Shown piece after piece: positions 36,142-44,402 of a stretch of DNA of 64,000 bases; position 1 is the stretch's first letter; each line of letters begins with the position of its first letter. A program made the position numbers and the translations under genes. The DNA is from Hoskinsella mucinilytica. GTDB lineage: Bacteria; Bacillota_I; Bacilli_A; Erysipelotrichales; Erysipelotrichaceae. The notes beneath the pieces were generated by a model. That model was not told where the DNA came from and did no database searches. It was given only the letters and a program-made list of their open reading frames with translations. The stretch covers positions 25,338-89,337 of the forward strand of contig NZ_JBEQZJ010000009.1 in NCBI RefSeq assembly GCF_045223415.1, read 5' to 3'.

Positions 36142-37074
36142 GTGAACGATATGGAATCAAGAGAATCCTTTAACAAGTTATTAAAAGATGTAACCAATCA
36201 AATGACGAACTCTGTGAGTTTTGTGAATAGCTATATGAAAGATAAACATGGCCAAGCATTTGAGAAAGCCACGGCAAAAAATTATATACAGATTTTAACT
36301 GGAGAAACTCTATGGCATAACTTTTCTTTTCAATATAAAGATATGATACATGGATTGGCTATTACACAGAACTGTAAGGACTACGATCTATTGTTGAAAG
36401 AAGCATATAAAATGAAAGAGAAAGTGGAATGTTTTTTAAAACAATTTGTTTATGATGAAATACAAGAAGTATATTTAGTAACTTCAAGAAACTATGATAA
36501 GATCATAGAAGGTGTATATACATGGAATGAATTTTCTTCAGAAGAAAGAACAGCAATTCATACCATGTTGATTTATCGTCAAGGGGAATCTTTTCCTTTA
36601 CTATATGAGAGGGCCTTACATGTGAAAAAGGAAGTGGATACATTCATTCATCAGTATCTTTTGGACATAAAGGGAGAACAATTTATAAAAGTAGACTGTG
36701 ATAATTATAAAGCCATTCTTTCTGCAGAACCAATTTGGCTGAAAAAGAATTCTTTGATACAAGAGGCCATTGATAGAAAACTGAAACAGCCTACTTATGA
36801 ACAATTGCTGAATGGATCCAAAATGCTGTTAGAATCTACAAAACAGTTTATTCAAGCCTATATAATGGATGAAGAACATGAATTATATGAAACTGTGACA
36901 AATGCAAATTATCATCAGATTTTACAAGGGAGAACGATATGGAAACGTATGACTGCAAATCAAAGGGATATCATCAATCAATTTTTGCTCATGAAGGAAA
37001 GGAAAATATATGAAGATATGTTGGATGATGCTAAAGTATTAGAATATGAAATGTCATCAAGGATATCTGTATAA
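36142..37074 (+). CDS. Short helical-repeat protein without signal peptide
   Basis: 310 residues from GTG at 36142, or 307 from ATG at 36151; no strong ribosome site decides between them. It consists of four units of the same repeat as the giant protein (NYIQILTGETLWHNF, NYDKIIEGVYTWNEF, NYKAILSAEPIWLKK, NYHQILQGRTIWKRM). No signal peptide, stalk or membrane anchor is seen, so it should stay in the cytoplasm unless exported by an unusual route. It may be a partial copy of the giant gene that lost its ends, or a regulator or partner. It has its own promoter and terminator, which argues it is expressed. Confidence 0.65.
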   Translation: MNDMESRESFNKLLKDVTNQMTNSVSFVNSYMKDKHGQAFEKATAKNYIQILTGETLWHNFSFQYKDMIHGLAITQNCKDYDLLLKEAYKMKEKVECFLKQFVYDEIQEVYLVTSRNYDKIIEGVYTWNEFSSEERTAIHTMLIYRQGESFPLLYERALHVKKEVDTFIHQYLLDIKGEQFIKVDCDNYKAILSAEPIWLKKNSLIQEAIDRKLKQPTYEQLLNGSKMLLESTKQFIQAYIMDEEHELYETVTNANYHQILQGRTIWKRMTANQRDIINQFLLMKERKIYEDMLDDAKVLEYEMSSRISV

Positions 37075-37086
37075 GATCAATGAAAG

Positions 37087-37110
37087 AAACTGTAATTATA
37101 CGGTTTTTTT
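37087..37110 (+). terminator. Intrinsic terminator after the second repeat gene
   Basis: AAACTGTA (37087-37094), loop ATTA, TACGGTTT (37099-37106, one G-U), then T. Confidence 0.75.
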
Positions 37111-37195
37111 GTGATTAAAATATGATAAACAAAAGATGAAAAAAAAGTTATGAGATGAATATGAAATAAGAAATGTAATTTAAATACAAGAATAG

Positions 37196-37245
37196 AAGAA
37201 AACGCTTGCATTCACTTTTTATTACAAATATAATGGTATAGACCA
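37196..37245 (+). promoter_or_regulatory. Promoter with cre-like site and NagR/DasR-type operator before the third repeat gene
   Basis: The cre-like AAGAAAACGCTTGCA (37196-37210) overlaps -35 TTGCAT (37206-37211). After 17 nt comes -10 TATAAT (37229-37234), and TGGTATAGACCA (37234-37245) begins on its last base. Order and spacing equal those at 27785-27848. Confidence 0.75.
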
Positions 37246-37276
37246 CTTAAAAAGAAAGAGAAAGCAAGGTGACGAT

Positions 37277-38698
37277 ATGGGTAAGAAACGTCCATTCAGT
37301 AAATTGACAACAGCCACAAATTCTTTAAATCAGCAGGTAGATTTTGTACGAGCCTATGCCAAAGATTCGCATGGGCATCCCTACCATGAAGTCCATGCGG
37401 ATAATTTTATGCAAATACTTGCAGGCAAGGAGCAATGGAATCAAATCACTGATGATCAAAAGCTGATCATTAATGGTATTTTATTGGCAGGTGAAGGAAA
37501 AAGTTACGATGAGCTACTTTCATCAGCGCTAGTACTAAAAATGAAAACAGATGATTTTATCCAAACTTATTTGATTGATTTTGAATCGTATTCCACCTTT
37601 GAAGTAGATGCACAGCATTATGAACAGATTTTATCTGGAAAAAGAGAATGGTCTATTTTGCCAATGGATTTAAAAAAAATTATCAATGCTGTACTTATCT
37701 CCTATTGTGGAAAAGGTTTTGAGGAGCTTTCGAAGGATGCAGAGGATTTGAAAAATGCGATTGAGCAATTTCTTCAGACCTATGTTTGTGATAAAAATGG
37801 TGTAGTATATGATATGGTGGATTCACAAAACTATCGTAACATTCTTGCTGCACAACAGGATTGGCAAGGCTTATCACCAAAAGTGAAAGATGGTATCAAT
37901 CAGGTATGGGAACAACTTGATTTTGATCAATTATTGAATATGGCACTGATGCTTGATCGAACAAGCAAATCCTTTGTGAAAGTGTATCTTTCCGAAAAGG
38001 ATGGAACCTTGTATCAAGAGGTTACCATTCATAATTATGAGCAATTACTATCCGGATGGAACTATTGGAAGAAATTATCTAAGGACCAAAGAATCTTAAT
38101 AGATGAAATCTTACAAGCGGAAGATGTTAAGATCTATGAAGATCAAATCATGGACGCAAGGGAATTTGAGCGTATGTTTAAAGCATTTGTTCAATGCTAT
38201 GTTGGAAATGCTACGGGTGAGATATGGACTGAGGTTACTACAGAAAATTATGCTCAGATATTAGCAGGAGAACAAGCTTGGGAAGAGATGAATCCAGAAG
38301 AACAAGAAGCTGTCAATAGAATATTGATGCGTCATTGTGGACGTGATTTTGATGTGTTTTTAAATCAAGCGAAAGCGTTTCAGAAAAACGTGATGGATTT
38401 TCTACAATCGTATTCCCAAAAACAAACGATGAAACAAAAAGAAATGAATACGCCTCTTGAAGAAACGATACCAACACAAGAGGAGGTAAAATCTATGGAA
38501 AAAGCGATGCAGAAACAGATAGAGCAAGCAAAAATTTTACATAAAACTACCATTACTCATGGAGGAATCGGTGCTGATCAGTCAATCTCTTATAAGAATG
38601 GAAAAAGTGATGGTAAAGTGATGAAAGGACCGGTTGCAGTATGTGGAATGTTATCCATTGCGGCAATTGCTTTATTAGGGAAAAAGAAGAAAAAATAG
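37277..38698 (+). CDS. Helical-repeat protein with C-terminal membrane tail but no signal peptide
   Basis: 473 residues; AAGGTGACGAT precedes the ATG. Five units of the same repeat as the giant protein (for example NYEQLLSGWNYWKKL, NYAQILAGEQAWEEM) fill residues 20-375. A charged segment then leads to KTTITHGGIG, close to the HETTITHGSVQ of the giant protein. The tail GPVAVCGMLSIAAIALLGKKKKK is a membrane helix with positive end but no sortase motif. With no N-terminal signal it could be tail-anchored facing the cytoplasm. It is the only repeat gene besides the giant one with the cre plus TGGTATAGACCA promoter, so the two are probably co-regulated. Confidence 0.7.
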   Translation: MGKKRPFSKLTTATNSLNQQVDFVRAYAKDSHGHPYHEVHADNFMQILAGKEQWNQITDDQKLIINGILLAGEGKSYDELLSSALVLKMKTDDFIQTYLIDFESYSTFEVDAQHYEQILSGKREWSILPMDLKKIINAVLISYCGKGFEELSKDAEDLKNAIEQFLQTYVCDKNGVVYDMVDSQNYRNILAAQQDWQGLSPKVKDGINQVWEQLDFDQLLNMALMLDRTSKSFVKVYLSEKDGTLYQEVTIHNYEQLLSGWNYWKKLSKDQRILIDEILQAEDVKIYEDQIMDAREFERMFKAFVQCYVGNATGEIWTEVTTENYAQILAGEQAWEEMNPEEQEAVNRILMRHCGRDFDVFLNQAKAFQKNVMDFLQSYSQKQTMKQKEMNTPLEETIPTQEEVKSMEKAMQKQIEQAKILHKTTITHGGIGADQSISYKNGKSDGKVMKGPVAVCGMLSIAAIALLGKKKKK

Positions 38699-38760
38699 AA
38701 AAATTAAGCACATATCTTTTCAAGTGAATGATACTGTGATATAACATACACGGTGAGAAC

Positions 38761-39270
38761 ATGAGAAAAGAAGAACTTCAATTTCTAAATGACATATTGA
38801 ATGAATTGATAGAGAATACTTCTCTATCGGATATGAATGCCTATATACAACATGGTGATATATCTACACTTACTCATAGCATTCTTGTGGCATATTACAG
38901 TTATGCGATAGATCGTAAATTACATTTGCATAGTGATGCCAAAAGCTTAATTACCGGTGCATTATTGCATGATTATTTTCTATATGACTGGCATGAAAAA
39001 CAGTCATGGCATAAATGGCATGGGTTTCGTCATGCAAGATTTGCTTATGAAAATGCAAAACGAGATATGAGTTTAAATAAAACAGAAACAGAAATCATCA
39101 GAAAGCATATGTGGCCACTTACCATCATCCCGCCAACTTGTAGAGAAGCATGGTTGGTAAATGTGGTGGATACCTTTTCCAGTATGATCGAGGTATTGAT
39201 TGCATATCGCATTTTTCGGATGTTGAAGAAACCATGGGTATTAAGACCGATGCAATTATTGAATTTTTGA
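38761..39270 (+). CDS. HD-domain phosphohydrolase-like protein
   Basis: 169 residues. H-S near 40, LLHDYFLYD near 70 and later conserved His and Asp (H-x-W at 100-120, VVDTF near 138) fit a small single-domain HD hydrolase. The substrate is unknown; the family includes phosphatases acting on nucleotides and signalling molecules. GGTGAG is just upstream of the ATG. Confidence 0.75.
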   Translation: MRKEELQFLNDILNELIENTSLSDMNAYIQHGDISTLTHSILVAYYSYAIDRKLHLHSDAKSLITGALLHDYFLYDWHEKQSWHKWHGFRHARFAYENAKRDMSLNKTETEIIRKHMWPLTIIPPTCREAWLVNVVDTFSSMIEVLIAYRIFRMLKKPWVLRPMQLLNF

Positions 39271-39295
39271 AAGAGCGTCTGCTCTTTTTCTTTTC
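39270..39295 (+). terminator. Intrinsic terminator after the HD-domain gene
   Basis: AAAGAGC (39270-39276), loop GTCT, GCTCTTT (39281-39287), then T. The stem overlaps the last base of the stop codon. Confidence 0.8.
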
Positions 39296-39346
39296 ATTCT
39301 GCTATCTTTTGTGTAAAATATAGACAATAACAGAAAAGGTGAAGAT

Positions 39347-39823
39347 ATGATTAAAATAGTTGCAGTAGGTAAATTAAAGGAAAAAGCATTGCGAATGCAA
39401 ATTGAAGAATATGAAAAACGTTTACGTCCTTTTACAAAATTGGAAATCATTGAAGTTGCAGATGAAGTAGCACCACAGACCAACAGTGATGCAGAAAATG
39501 AAATGGTTAAGGATAAAGAAGGCGAAAAGTTACTACAAAAAATCAAGGATGGAGAATACGTGATATTGCTTGATCTATGGGGTGAGATGATTGACAGTGT
39601 TACCTTTGCGAACAAGTTAGAAGCCATTCAGACTTATCAAAGTTCAACCATCACCTTTGTAATTGCAGGAAGCCTTGGCCCAGGGAAAGCAGTTGTTAAG
39701 CGAGCAAATTATCGCTGGAAGCTAAGTGATCTGACTTTTACCCATCAAATGACCAGAGTGCTAGTTTTGGAACAAATTTATCGAGGCTATATGATCAATC
39801 ATCATAATCCTTATCATAAATAA
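39347..39823 (+). CDS. rlmH: 23S rRNA (pseudouridine1915-N3)-methyltransferase RlmH
   Basis: 158 residues, standard length. The SPOUT fold is shown by IKIVAVGKLKEKALR at the start, FVIAGSLGPGKAV in the SAM-binding knot and LSDLTFTHQMTRVLVLEQIYRGYMI(N)HHNPYHK at the end. It methylates the modified helix 69 of 23S rRNA on 70S ribosomes. AAAAGGTGAAG precedes the ATG. Confidence 0.97.
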   Translation: MIKIVAVGKLKEKALRMQIEEYEKRLRPFTKLEIIEVADEVAPQTNSDAENEMVKDKEGEKLLQKIKDGEYVILLDLWGEMIDSVTFANKLEAIQTYQSSTITFVIAGSLGPGKAVVKRANYRWKLSDLTFTHQMTRVLVLEQIYRGYMINHHNPYHK

Positions 39824-39835
39824 GGGAGGACATAT

Positions 39836-40825
39836 ATGAGATCAGAACTACAACAACGTGTTGCATTGTTTGTGCAAAACAGAGATAGAATAAAGAGTGA
39901 ATACCATTGGGAAAGTGCCTATATGTATCCATTATGTGCAAACATCTGGACATCAAGAGATAGACTTGCGGATCTTGATAAAATGAAAGAAGCACTGGCA
40001 CTTCTAAAAGAAAAAACGGGAGTTTTCTCTAATTTCAGAGGTACAGCAAAGATGATGATCGTTACCATGCTTTCTATGTCAGACAGTATGGAATTATCTA
40101 TGAATCAGTTATTAACGCTATATGAAGAACTAAGATCAACGTTCGGTAGAAGTGAGTTTATGGTCATTATCGCAGATATCATGGCAGAGCTTTTAGAACC
40201 TGAACAATATGATGAAATGATTCAACGCACCAGAATACTATATGATGCGATGAAAAAGGAACATCCTTTTCTTACATCTAAGGAAGATGCAACCTTTGCG
40301 GCTTTACTTGCGATGAGCAATCGAGAAAACAACGAATTACTTGAGGATATGGAGCAAAGTTATCGTATATTAAAAAATGTGTTTTCTTCTGGTAATGCGA
40401 TACAAGCGCTAAGCCATATTCTTGCCTTATCAGATGCGGAAGTATCTTTAAAATGTCAACGTGTGGTACAGCTTTATGATCGACTAAAGGCAAATGGACA
40501 TACATATGGGAAAAATTATGAATTAGCAACTTTAGGTGTATTTGCATTACTTGATGGGGATATTGAAATTCTTGTGAAGGAAATTGGTGAAGTAGATGAT
40601 GTGTTGAAAAATGTGAAAGGTTTTGGCTTTTTTGGTATAGGCGCAAAGCAAAGACTTATGTATGCCGCAATGCTAGTAAGTATGGATTATACTGCTACTA
40701 TTGTGACATTCCAAACGGCCGCAATGAATGGGGTTTTATCTATTATCTTAGCTCAACAAGCCGCAATGTGTGCATCTATTGCAGCAGCCAGTGCGGCATC
40801 ATCTGCATCTAATTCATCATCATAA
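39836..40825 (+). CDS. DUF4003 family protein
   Basis: 329 residues, mostly helical. Family-like segments include SAYMYPLCANIWTSRDRLAD near 25, FSNFRGTAKMMIVTMLSMS near 60 and the Ala/Ser-rich C-terminus. The family has no known role. It follows rlmH by 12 bp with a GGGAGGA ribosome site, so the two are probably co-transcribed. Confidence 0.8.
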   Translation: MRSELQQRVALFVQNRDRIKSEYHWESAYMYPLCANIWTSRDRLADLDKMKEALALLKEKTGVFSNFRGTAKMMIVTMLSMSDSMELSMNQLLTLYEELRSTFGRSEFMVIIADIMAELLEPEQYDEMIQRTRILYDAMKKEHPFLTSKEDATFAALLAMSNRENNELLEDMEQSYRILKNVFSSGNAIQALSHILALSDAEVSLKCQRVVQLYDRLKANGHTYGKNYELATLGVFALLDGDIEILVKEIGEVDDVLKNVKGFGFFGIGAKQRLMYAAMLVSMDYTATIVTFQTAAMNGVLSIILAQQAAMCASIAAASAASSASNSSS

Positions 40826-40834
40826 CTCTATGAT

Positions 40835-40860
40835 AAGCGCTGTGATCTTGCGCTTTTTTC
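40835..40860 (+). terminator. Intrinsic terminator after the DUF4003 gene
   Basis: AAGCGC (40835-40840), nine-base loop, GCGCTT (40850-40855), then T. Confidence 0.75.
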
Positions 40861-40948
40861 TTTTGTCTTGATTTTCTTTCTCAATCGGTCAAACTTTAAA
40901 ATATCGTGTATAATGATTGATATTCATGACAAAGATTGGAGGAAAATT

Positions 40949-41317
40949 ATGAGCGAAGTAATTGAAAGAATGAATGTATTATCAAAGGAATTTGCGAATT
41001 GTCGAACAACCTTTGTAGCAATGGGAGATGAAAATAGACAATTGATCATCATAGCGCTTTTACAACATTACGAAGGTCTTAGAGTGATGGAACTTACAAA
41101 GCTTACCAATCTTTCTAGACCCGCTGTTTCTCATCATCTAAAGGTGTTGAGAGAAGTAGGTATCATAGATATGTACAAGGTAGGAACGAAGAATTTTTAT
41201 CATATCAATGGTATTGCAGATGCATGGATCGAATTGATAAATTTATTACATCATATGGAAATGATAGTATCAACACTGAATACCTCGAGGATAAATTGTA
41301 TACAGAAGGAAGAATAG
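40949..41317 (+). CDS. ArsR-family winged-helix transcription regulator
   Basis: 122 residues from the ATG at 40949 (TTGGAGG 6 nt upstream); the longer frame from 40868 has no ribosome site. The winged helix is clear: AMGDENRQLIIIALLQ, LRVMELTKLTNLSRPAVSHHLKVLREVGII and a wing DMYKVGTKNFYHIN. There is no Cys metal-binding pattern on the recognition helix, so it may not sense metals. It is followed after 17 bp by a nitroreductase gene that it may control. Confidence 0.88.
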   Translation: MSEVIERMNVLSKEFANCRTTFVAMGDENRQLIIIALLQHYEGLRVMELTKLTNLSRPAVSHHLKVLREVGIIDMYKVGTKNFYHINGIADAWIELINLLHHMEMIVSTLNTSRINCIQKEE

Positions 41318-41334
41318 AAAGGAGAACACATTCT

Positions 41335-42024
41335 ATGATGAATGGCATAAATGATAAGGATTTATTAGAAGCTATGGTGATGCGACATTCTGTGAGAAGT
41401 TATCGAACAGATAAAGTTGATGATCAATGGTTACAACATATACAACAGCATATTGATGTCTGTAATCAAAAAAGTGGTTTGCATATTCAATTATGTAGTA
41501 ATGAGTCTAATGCCATAAGGGGACTGTTAGCACATTATGGACATTTTCAAAATGCGAATAATTATATTGCTTTGATCGGCAAAAAACATAAGCAATTGGA
41601 AGAGTTGTGTGGATATTATGGAGAACTGCTTTGTCTACAGATGACAATGATGGGTCTTTCTACCTGTTGGATTGCTTCTACGTATCGCAAAGGGAAAACA
41701 ACATGTCATATAGATAAAGACGAAAAACTCGTTTGTATCATCGCTTTTGGTTATGGCACTAACAATGGAATGCCACATAAAACTAAAGCGTTAGAGGAGT
41801 TATGTAAGGTGGATGAACCAATGCCATCATGGTTTCAAAAGGGAATGGAATGTGTGCAATTGGCTCCTACCGCTTTGAATCAACAAAAATTTTTATTTAT
41901 GTTAAGTGGAAATGCAGTGGAAGCAAAAGCTTTCAAGGGACCTTATTCAAAAATAGATCTCGGCATTGCGAAATTGCATTTTGAACTTGGCGCAGGCAAT
42001 CAAGGGTGGAAATGGAAATCTTAA
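41335..42024 (+). CDS. Nitroreductase-family protein (TM1586-like)
   Basis: 229 residues from the ATG at 41335, with AAAGGAG at 41318-41324; an earlier in-frame start lies inside the regulator gene. The start LLEAMVMRHSVRSYR is the FMN-binding Arg-Ser-x-Arg motif of nitroreductases, and the rest fits the TM1586-type double-domain fold (LCLQMTMMGLSTCWIA; QLAPTALNQQKF). It probably reduces a nitro- or quinone-type compound with NAD(P)H; the substrate is unknown. Confidence 0.85.
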   Translation: MMNGINDKDLLEAMVMRHSVRSYRTDKVDDQWLQHIQQHIDVCNQKSGLHIQLCSNESNAIRGLLAHYGHFQNANNYIALIGKKHKQLEELCGYYGELLCLQMTMMGLSTCWIASTYRKGKTTCHIDKDEKLVCIIAFGYGTNNGMPHKTKALEELCKVDEPMPSWFQKGMECVQLAPTALNQQKFLFMLSGNAVEAKAFKGPYSKIDLGIAKLHFELGAGNQGWKWKS

Positions 42025-42088
42025 GCATTTGGTTAGCTGTTTTTTGAAATATGTTTCAGAAATTATTTTAATAAATTTTCATAAAGTG

Positions 42089-42117
42089 TTGACAAGAGAA
42101 AGAAAACGGTGTAAATT
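42089..42117 (+). promoter_or_regulatory. Promoter of the trpXYZ operon
   Basis: Consensus TTGACA (42089-42094), 17 nt, TAAATT (42112-42117). Transcription would start near 42124, just before the T-box. Confidence 0.65.
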
Positions 42118-42123
42118 AAAAGA

Positions 42124-42407
42124 AACCAAAGACAGAGAGATAACACAGTTGTGCGCTGATAGAGAGTCATGGATGGTGGAATCATGATAGTAATGCAGGC
42201 TGGCAAATGGACTCTGGAGGGCAAAGGGAAAAGCATCATGGCTGAGTATCTAAGACGTTTGCCGACGTTACAGGGCTAGAAATGTGAAGGCATTTTGAAT
42301 GAGAGGGTGTTTTATAAAAAGAAAAACACCAAATCAGGTGGTACCGCAGATGAAGATATACAGCATCTGTCCTGAAGTCGATTGACTTTTGGACGGGTGC
42401 TTTTTTT
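42124..42407 (+). promoter_or_regulatory. T-box riboswitch, Trp specifier
   Basis: Stem I begins with CAGAG (42133-42137), pairing with CTCTG (42212-42216). The AGAGAG motif and the distal loop GGTGGAA follow. The specifier loop carries TGG (Trp) at 42208-42210. The T-box itself, AGGTGGTACCGC, is at 42336-42347, and the competing terminator pairs AGCATCTGTCC (42362-42372) with GGACGGGTGCT (42391-42401) before a T run. Uncharged tRNA-Trp should stabilise the antiterminator and allow read-through into trpXYZ. The Trp reading agrees with the transporter type downstream. Confidence 0.93.
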
Positions 42408-42427
42408 ATATAAGGGAGGTGATCATT

Positions 42428-42520
42428 GTGTTATACACAGGAGAATGGCGATGGCTTCGGCCAAATAACAATCAATATCAACAACACAATGAAATAGAAA
42501 AAAGGAGAAATAGAAAATGA
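42428..42520 (+). CDS. Trp-containing leader peptide upstream of trpX
   Basis: 30 codons plus stop, starting at GTG with GGGAGGTGATC at 42414-42424, a near-perfect anti-16S match 8 nt away. The peptide contains two Trp codons close together (GEWRWLRP). Its TGA stop (42518-42520) overlaps the trpX ATG (42517) as ATGA. The second Trp codon is part of a TGGC/GCCA hairpin with a TTCG loop (42452-42463). A tandem T-box plus Trp leader peptide is known for the anti-TRAP operon of Bacillus subtilis. By analogy, ribosome stalling at Trp codons could tune translation of trpX. This is inference. Confidence 0.65.
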   Translation: MLYTGEWRWLRPNNNQYQQHNEIEKRRNRK

Positions 42521-43512
42521 AAAAATTAATGAAAACGGCGATGGCATGCATGATGTGTGCAAGTGTAATGGCAGGATGTGGAAGCGATTCTAAAGAAAGT
42601 AAAGAAAAAGAGATGCCTTTGGTCTCAGTAGCACAGATCGTTGAGCATACCAGCTTAAATGAAATCAGAGATTCTTTTAAAGAAGAAATGGAAACACTGG
42701 GATATAAAGAAGGAGAAAATATCCGTTATGATTTTAAAGATGCGGGAAATGATGCTACTACAGCAAACTCTATCATGTCCGTTTTTGCCGGAAATAAATC
42801 CGATGTGATCGTTGCTATTGCAACACCGACAGCTACGGTTGCGGCAAACTACAGTAAAGATATTCCAATTGTATTCTCAGCAGTGTCAGATCCCATTGGT
42901 GCTAATCTATTAACGGATATGAACAAACCGGATAAAAACATTACCGGTACAAGTGATGAGGTTCAAGTAGATAAGATCATTGAATTGGCTCAAAAAATTG
43001 ATCCTGAAATGAAAAAACTTGGCTTCCTTTATAATCCAGGAGAAGCTAATTCAGTAACAAACCTGGAAAAAGCCAAAAAATATTGTAAAGAACATGGACT
43101 AGAGTTAATTGAAAAAAGTGGTACCAATGTATCAGAATTACAAACTGCGATTTCTGTTTTATGTGATGAAGCTGATGCAATCTTTGCGCCAAATGATAAT
43201 ACTGTAGCAAGCAGTATGGCACCGCTTGTGGAAACAGCGAATAAGAAAAAGATTCCAGTATATACAGGGGCGGATTCTATGGTAAAAGACGGTGGATTTG
43301 CGACTGTTGGTATTAGTTATACGGATTTGGGACATGAAACAGCAAAGATGGTGGATCAAATTCTAAAGGGTGAAAAAGTAGAAAACATTCCAGTTAAGGT
43401 ATTTAATACGGATTTAAGTACGTATGTAAATAAAAAAACAATGGAAGCTTTGGGAATCGAATTACCTGATGAAGTAAAAAATGATAAAAAATTTATTTTG
43501 ATTGAAGAATAG
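42517..43512 (+). CDS. trpX: ABC transporter substrate-binding lipoprotein, TrpX type
   Basis: 331 residues. The lipoprotein signal ends in SVMAGC, so Cys20 would be lipidated. The rest matches the ABC_sub_bind family (GDENIRYDFKDAGNDATTANSI-like start; NITGTSDEV; PNDNTVASSMAP; GISYTDLGHETA). With TrpY and TrpZ it forms an importer that, with a Trp T-box upstream, is taken to import tryptophan or a precursor. AAGGAG before the ATG lies within the leader-peptide frame. Confidence 0.9.
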   Translation: MKKLMKTAMACMMCASVMAGCGSDSKESKEKEMPLVSVAQIVEHTSLNEIRDSFKEEMETLGYKEGENIRYDFKDAGNDATTANSIMSVFAGNKSDVIVAIATPTATVAANYSKDIPIVFSAVSDPIGANLLTDMNKPDKNITGTSDEVQVDKIIELAQKIDPEMKKLGFLYNPGEANSVTNLEKAKKYCKEHGLELIEKSGTNVSELQTAISVLCDEADAIFAPNDNTVASSMAPLVETANKKKIPVYTGADSMVKDGGFATVGISYTDLGHETAKMVDQILKGEKVENIPVKVFNTDLSTYVNKKTMEALGIELPDEVKNDKKFILIEE

Positions 43513-43535
43513 AAGATAGAAAGGATTGAGCAGTT

Positions 43536-44402
43536 ATGAGTATAGATATCATCATGGATGCTGTGATTCTGGGAATGATTTTTGCCATTATGTCCTTTGG
43601 TGTATTCATTTCTTTCAGAGTCTTAAACATACCGGATCTGACAATTGATGGAAGTTTTACAACTGGTTGTGCAGCCAGTGTGGTGTTTTGTGTCGCAGGT
43701 CATCCATGGATCGGTTTGATGATGGCTTTTGTGTGTGGAGGTCTTGCCGGAGTTGTAACAGGATTCCTTCAAACCAAAGGTAAGATTCAACCCTTATTGG
43801 CAGGTATCTTAACCATGACTGCTCTTTATTCTATCAACTTAAAGATCATGTCTGGAAAACCGATCATCTCAACTTTTGGGTTAACGACCATATATACAGC
43901 TTTTGAAGGTTTTGGACCTTATTATAAAGGAATATTGATTTTGTTGATCTTGGTTATTCTAGTGGTCTTATTATATGCATTTTTGAAAACTCAGCTTGGT
44001 ATGAGTCTTCGTGCAACCGGTGATAATGAAGCTATGGTACGTGCATCTTCTATCAATTCTGATAGTATGAAGGTCATGGGAATTGCTTTGGCAAATGCTA
44101 TCGTGGCGCTTGGTGGAGGCATTTTTGCACAATATCAGAATTTCTCAGATGTTACCTCAGGAATCGGTATGATGGTGGTAGGATTAGCCAGTATCATTGT
44201 TGGAGAAGCGTTCTTTCGAAAGAAAACGTTGTTGTTTCACTTTCTTGCTGTGATCATTGGTGCAATTGTCTATCGTTTTATTCTGACCATTGCCTTAAAG
44301 CTTGGTATCGCCAGTACCGATATGAAATTGGTAAGTGCAATTCTTGTTGCATTGGCTATTTCTTTGCCTCAATTGATGAAAAGGAGGAAGTATCATGCTT
44401 GA
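43536..44402 (+). CDS. trpY: ABC transporter permease, TrpY type
   Basis: 288 residues with about eight or nine membrane helices and the pattern of branched-chain-like permeases of this group (FRVLNIPDLTIDGSFTTGCAASV near 30; SLRATGDNEAMVRASSIN near 160, the coupling region). It overlaps trpZ by 8 bp. AGAAAGGATTGAG precedes the ATG. Confidence 0.92.
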   Translation: MSIDIIMDAVILGMIFAIMSFGVFISFRVLNIPDLTIDGSFTTGCAASVVFCVAGHPWIGLMMAFVCGGLAGVVTGFLQTKGKIQPLLAGILTMTALYSINLKIMSGKPIISTFGLTTIYTAFEGFGPYYKGILILLILVILVVLLYAFLKTQLGMSLRATGDNEAMVRASSINSDSMKVMGIALANAIVALGGGIFAQYQNFSDVTSGIGMMVVGLASIIVGEAFFRKKTLLFHFLAVIIGAIVYRFILTIALKLGIASTDMKLVSAILVALAISLPQLMKRRKYHA

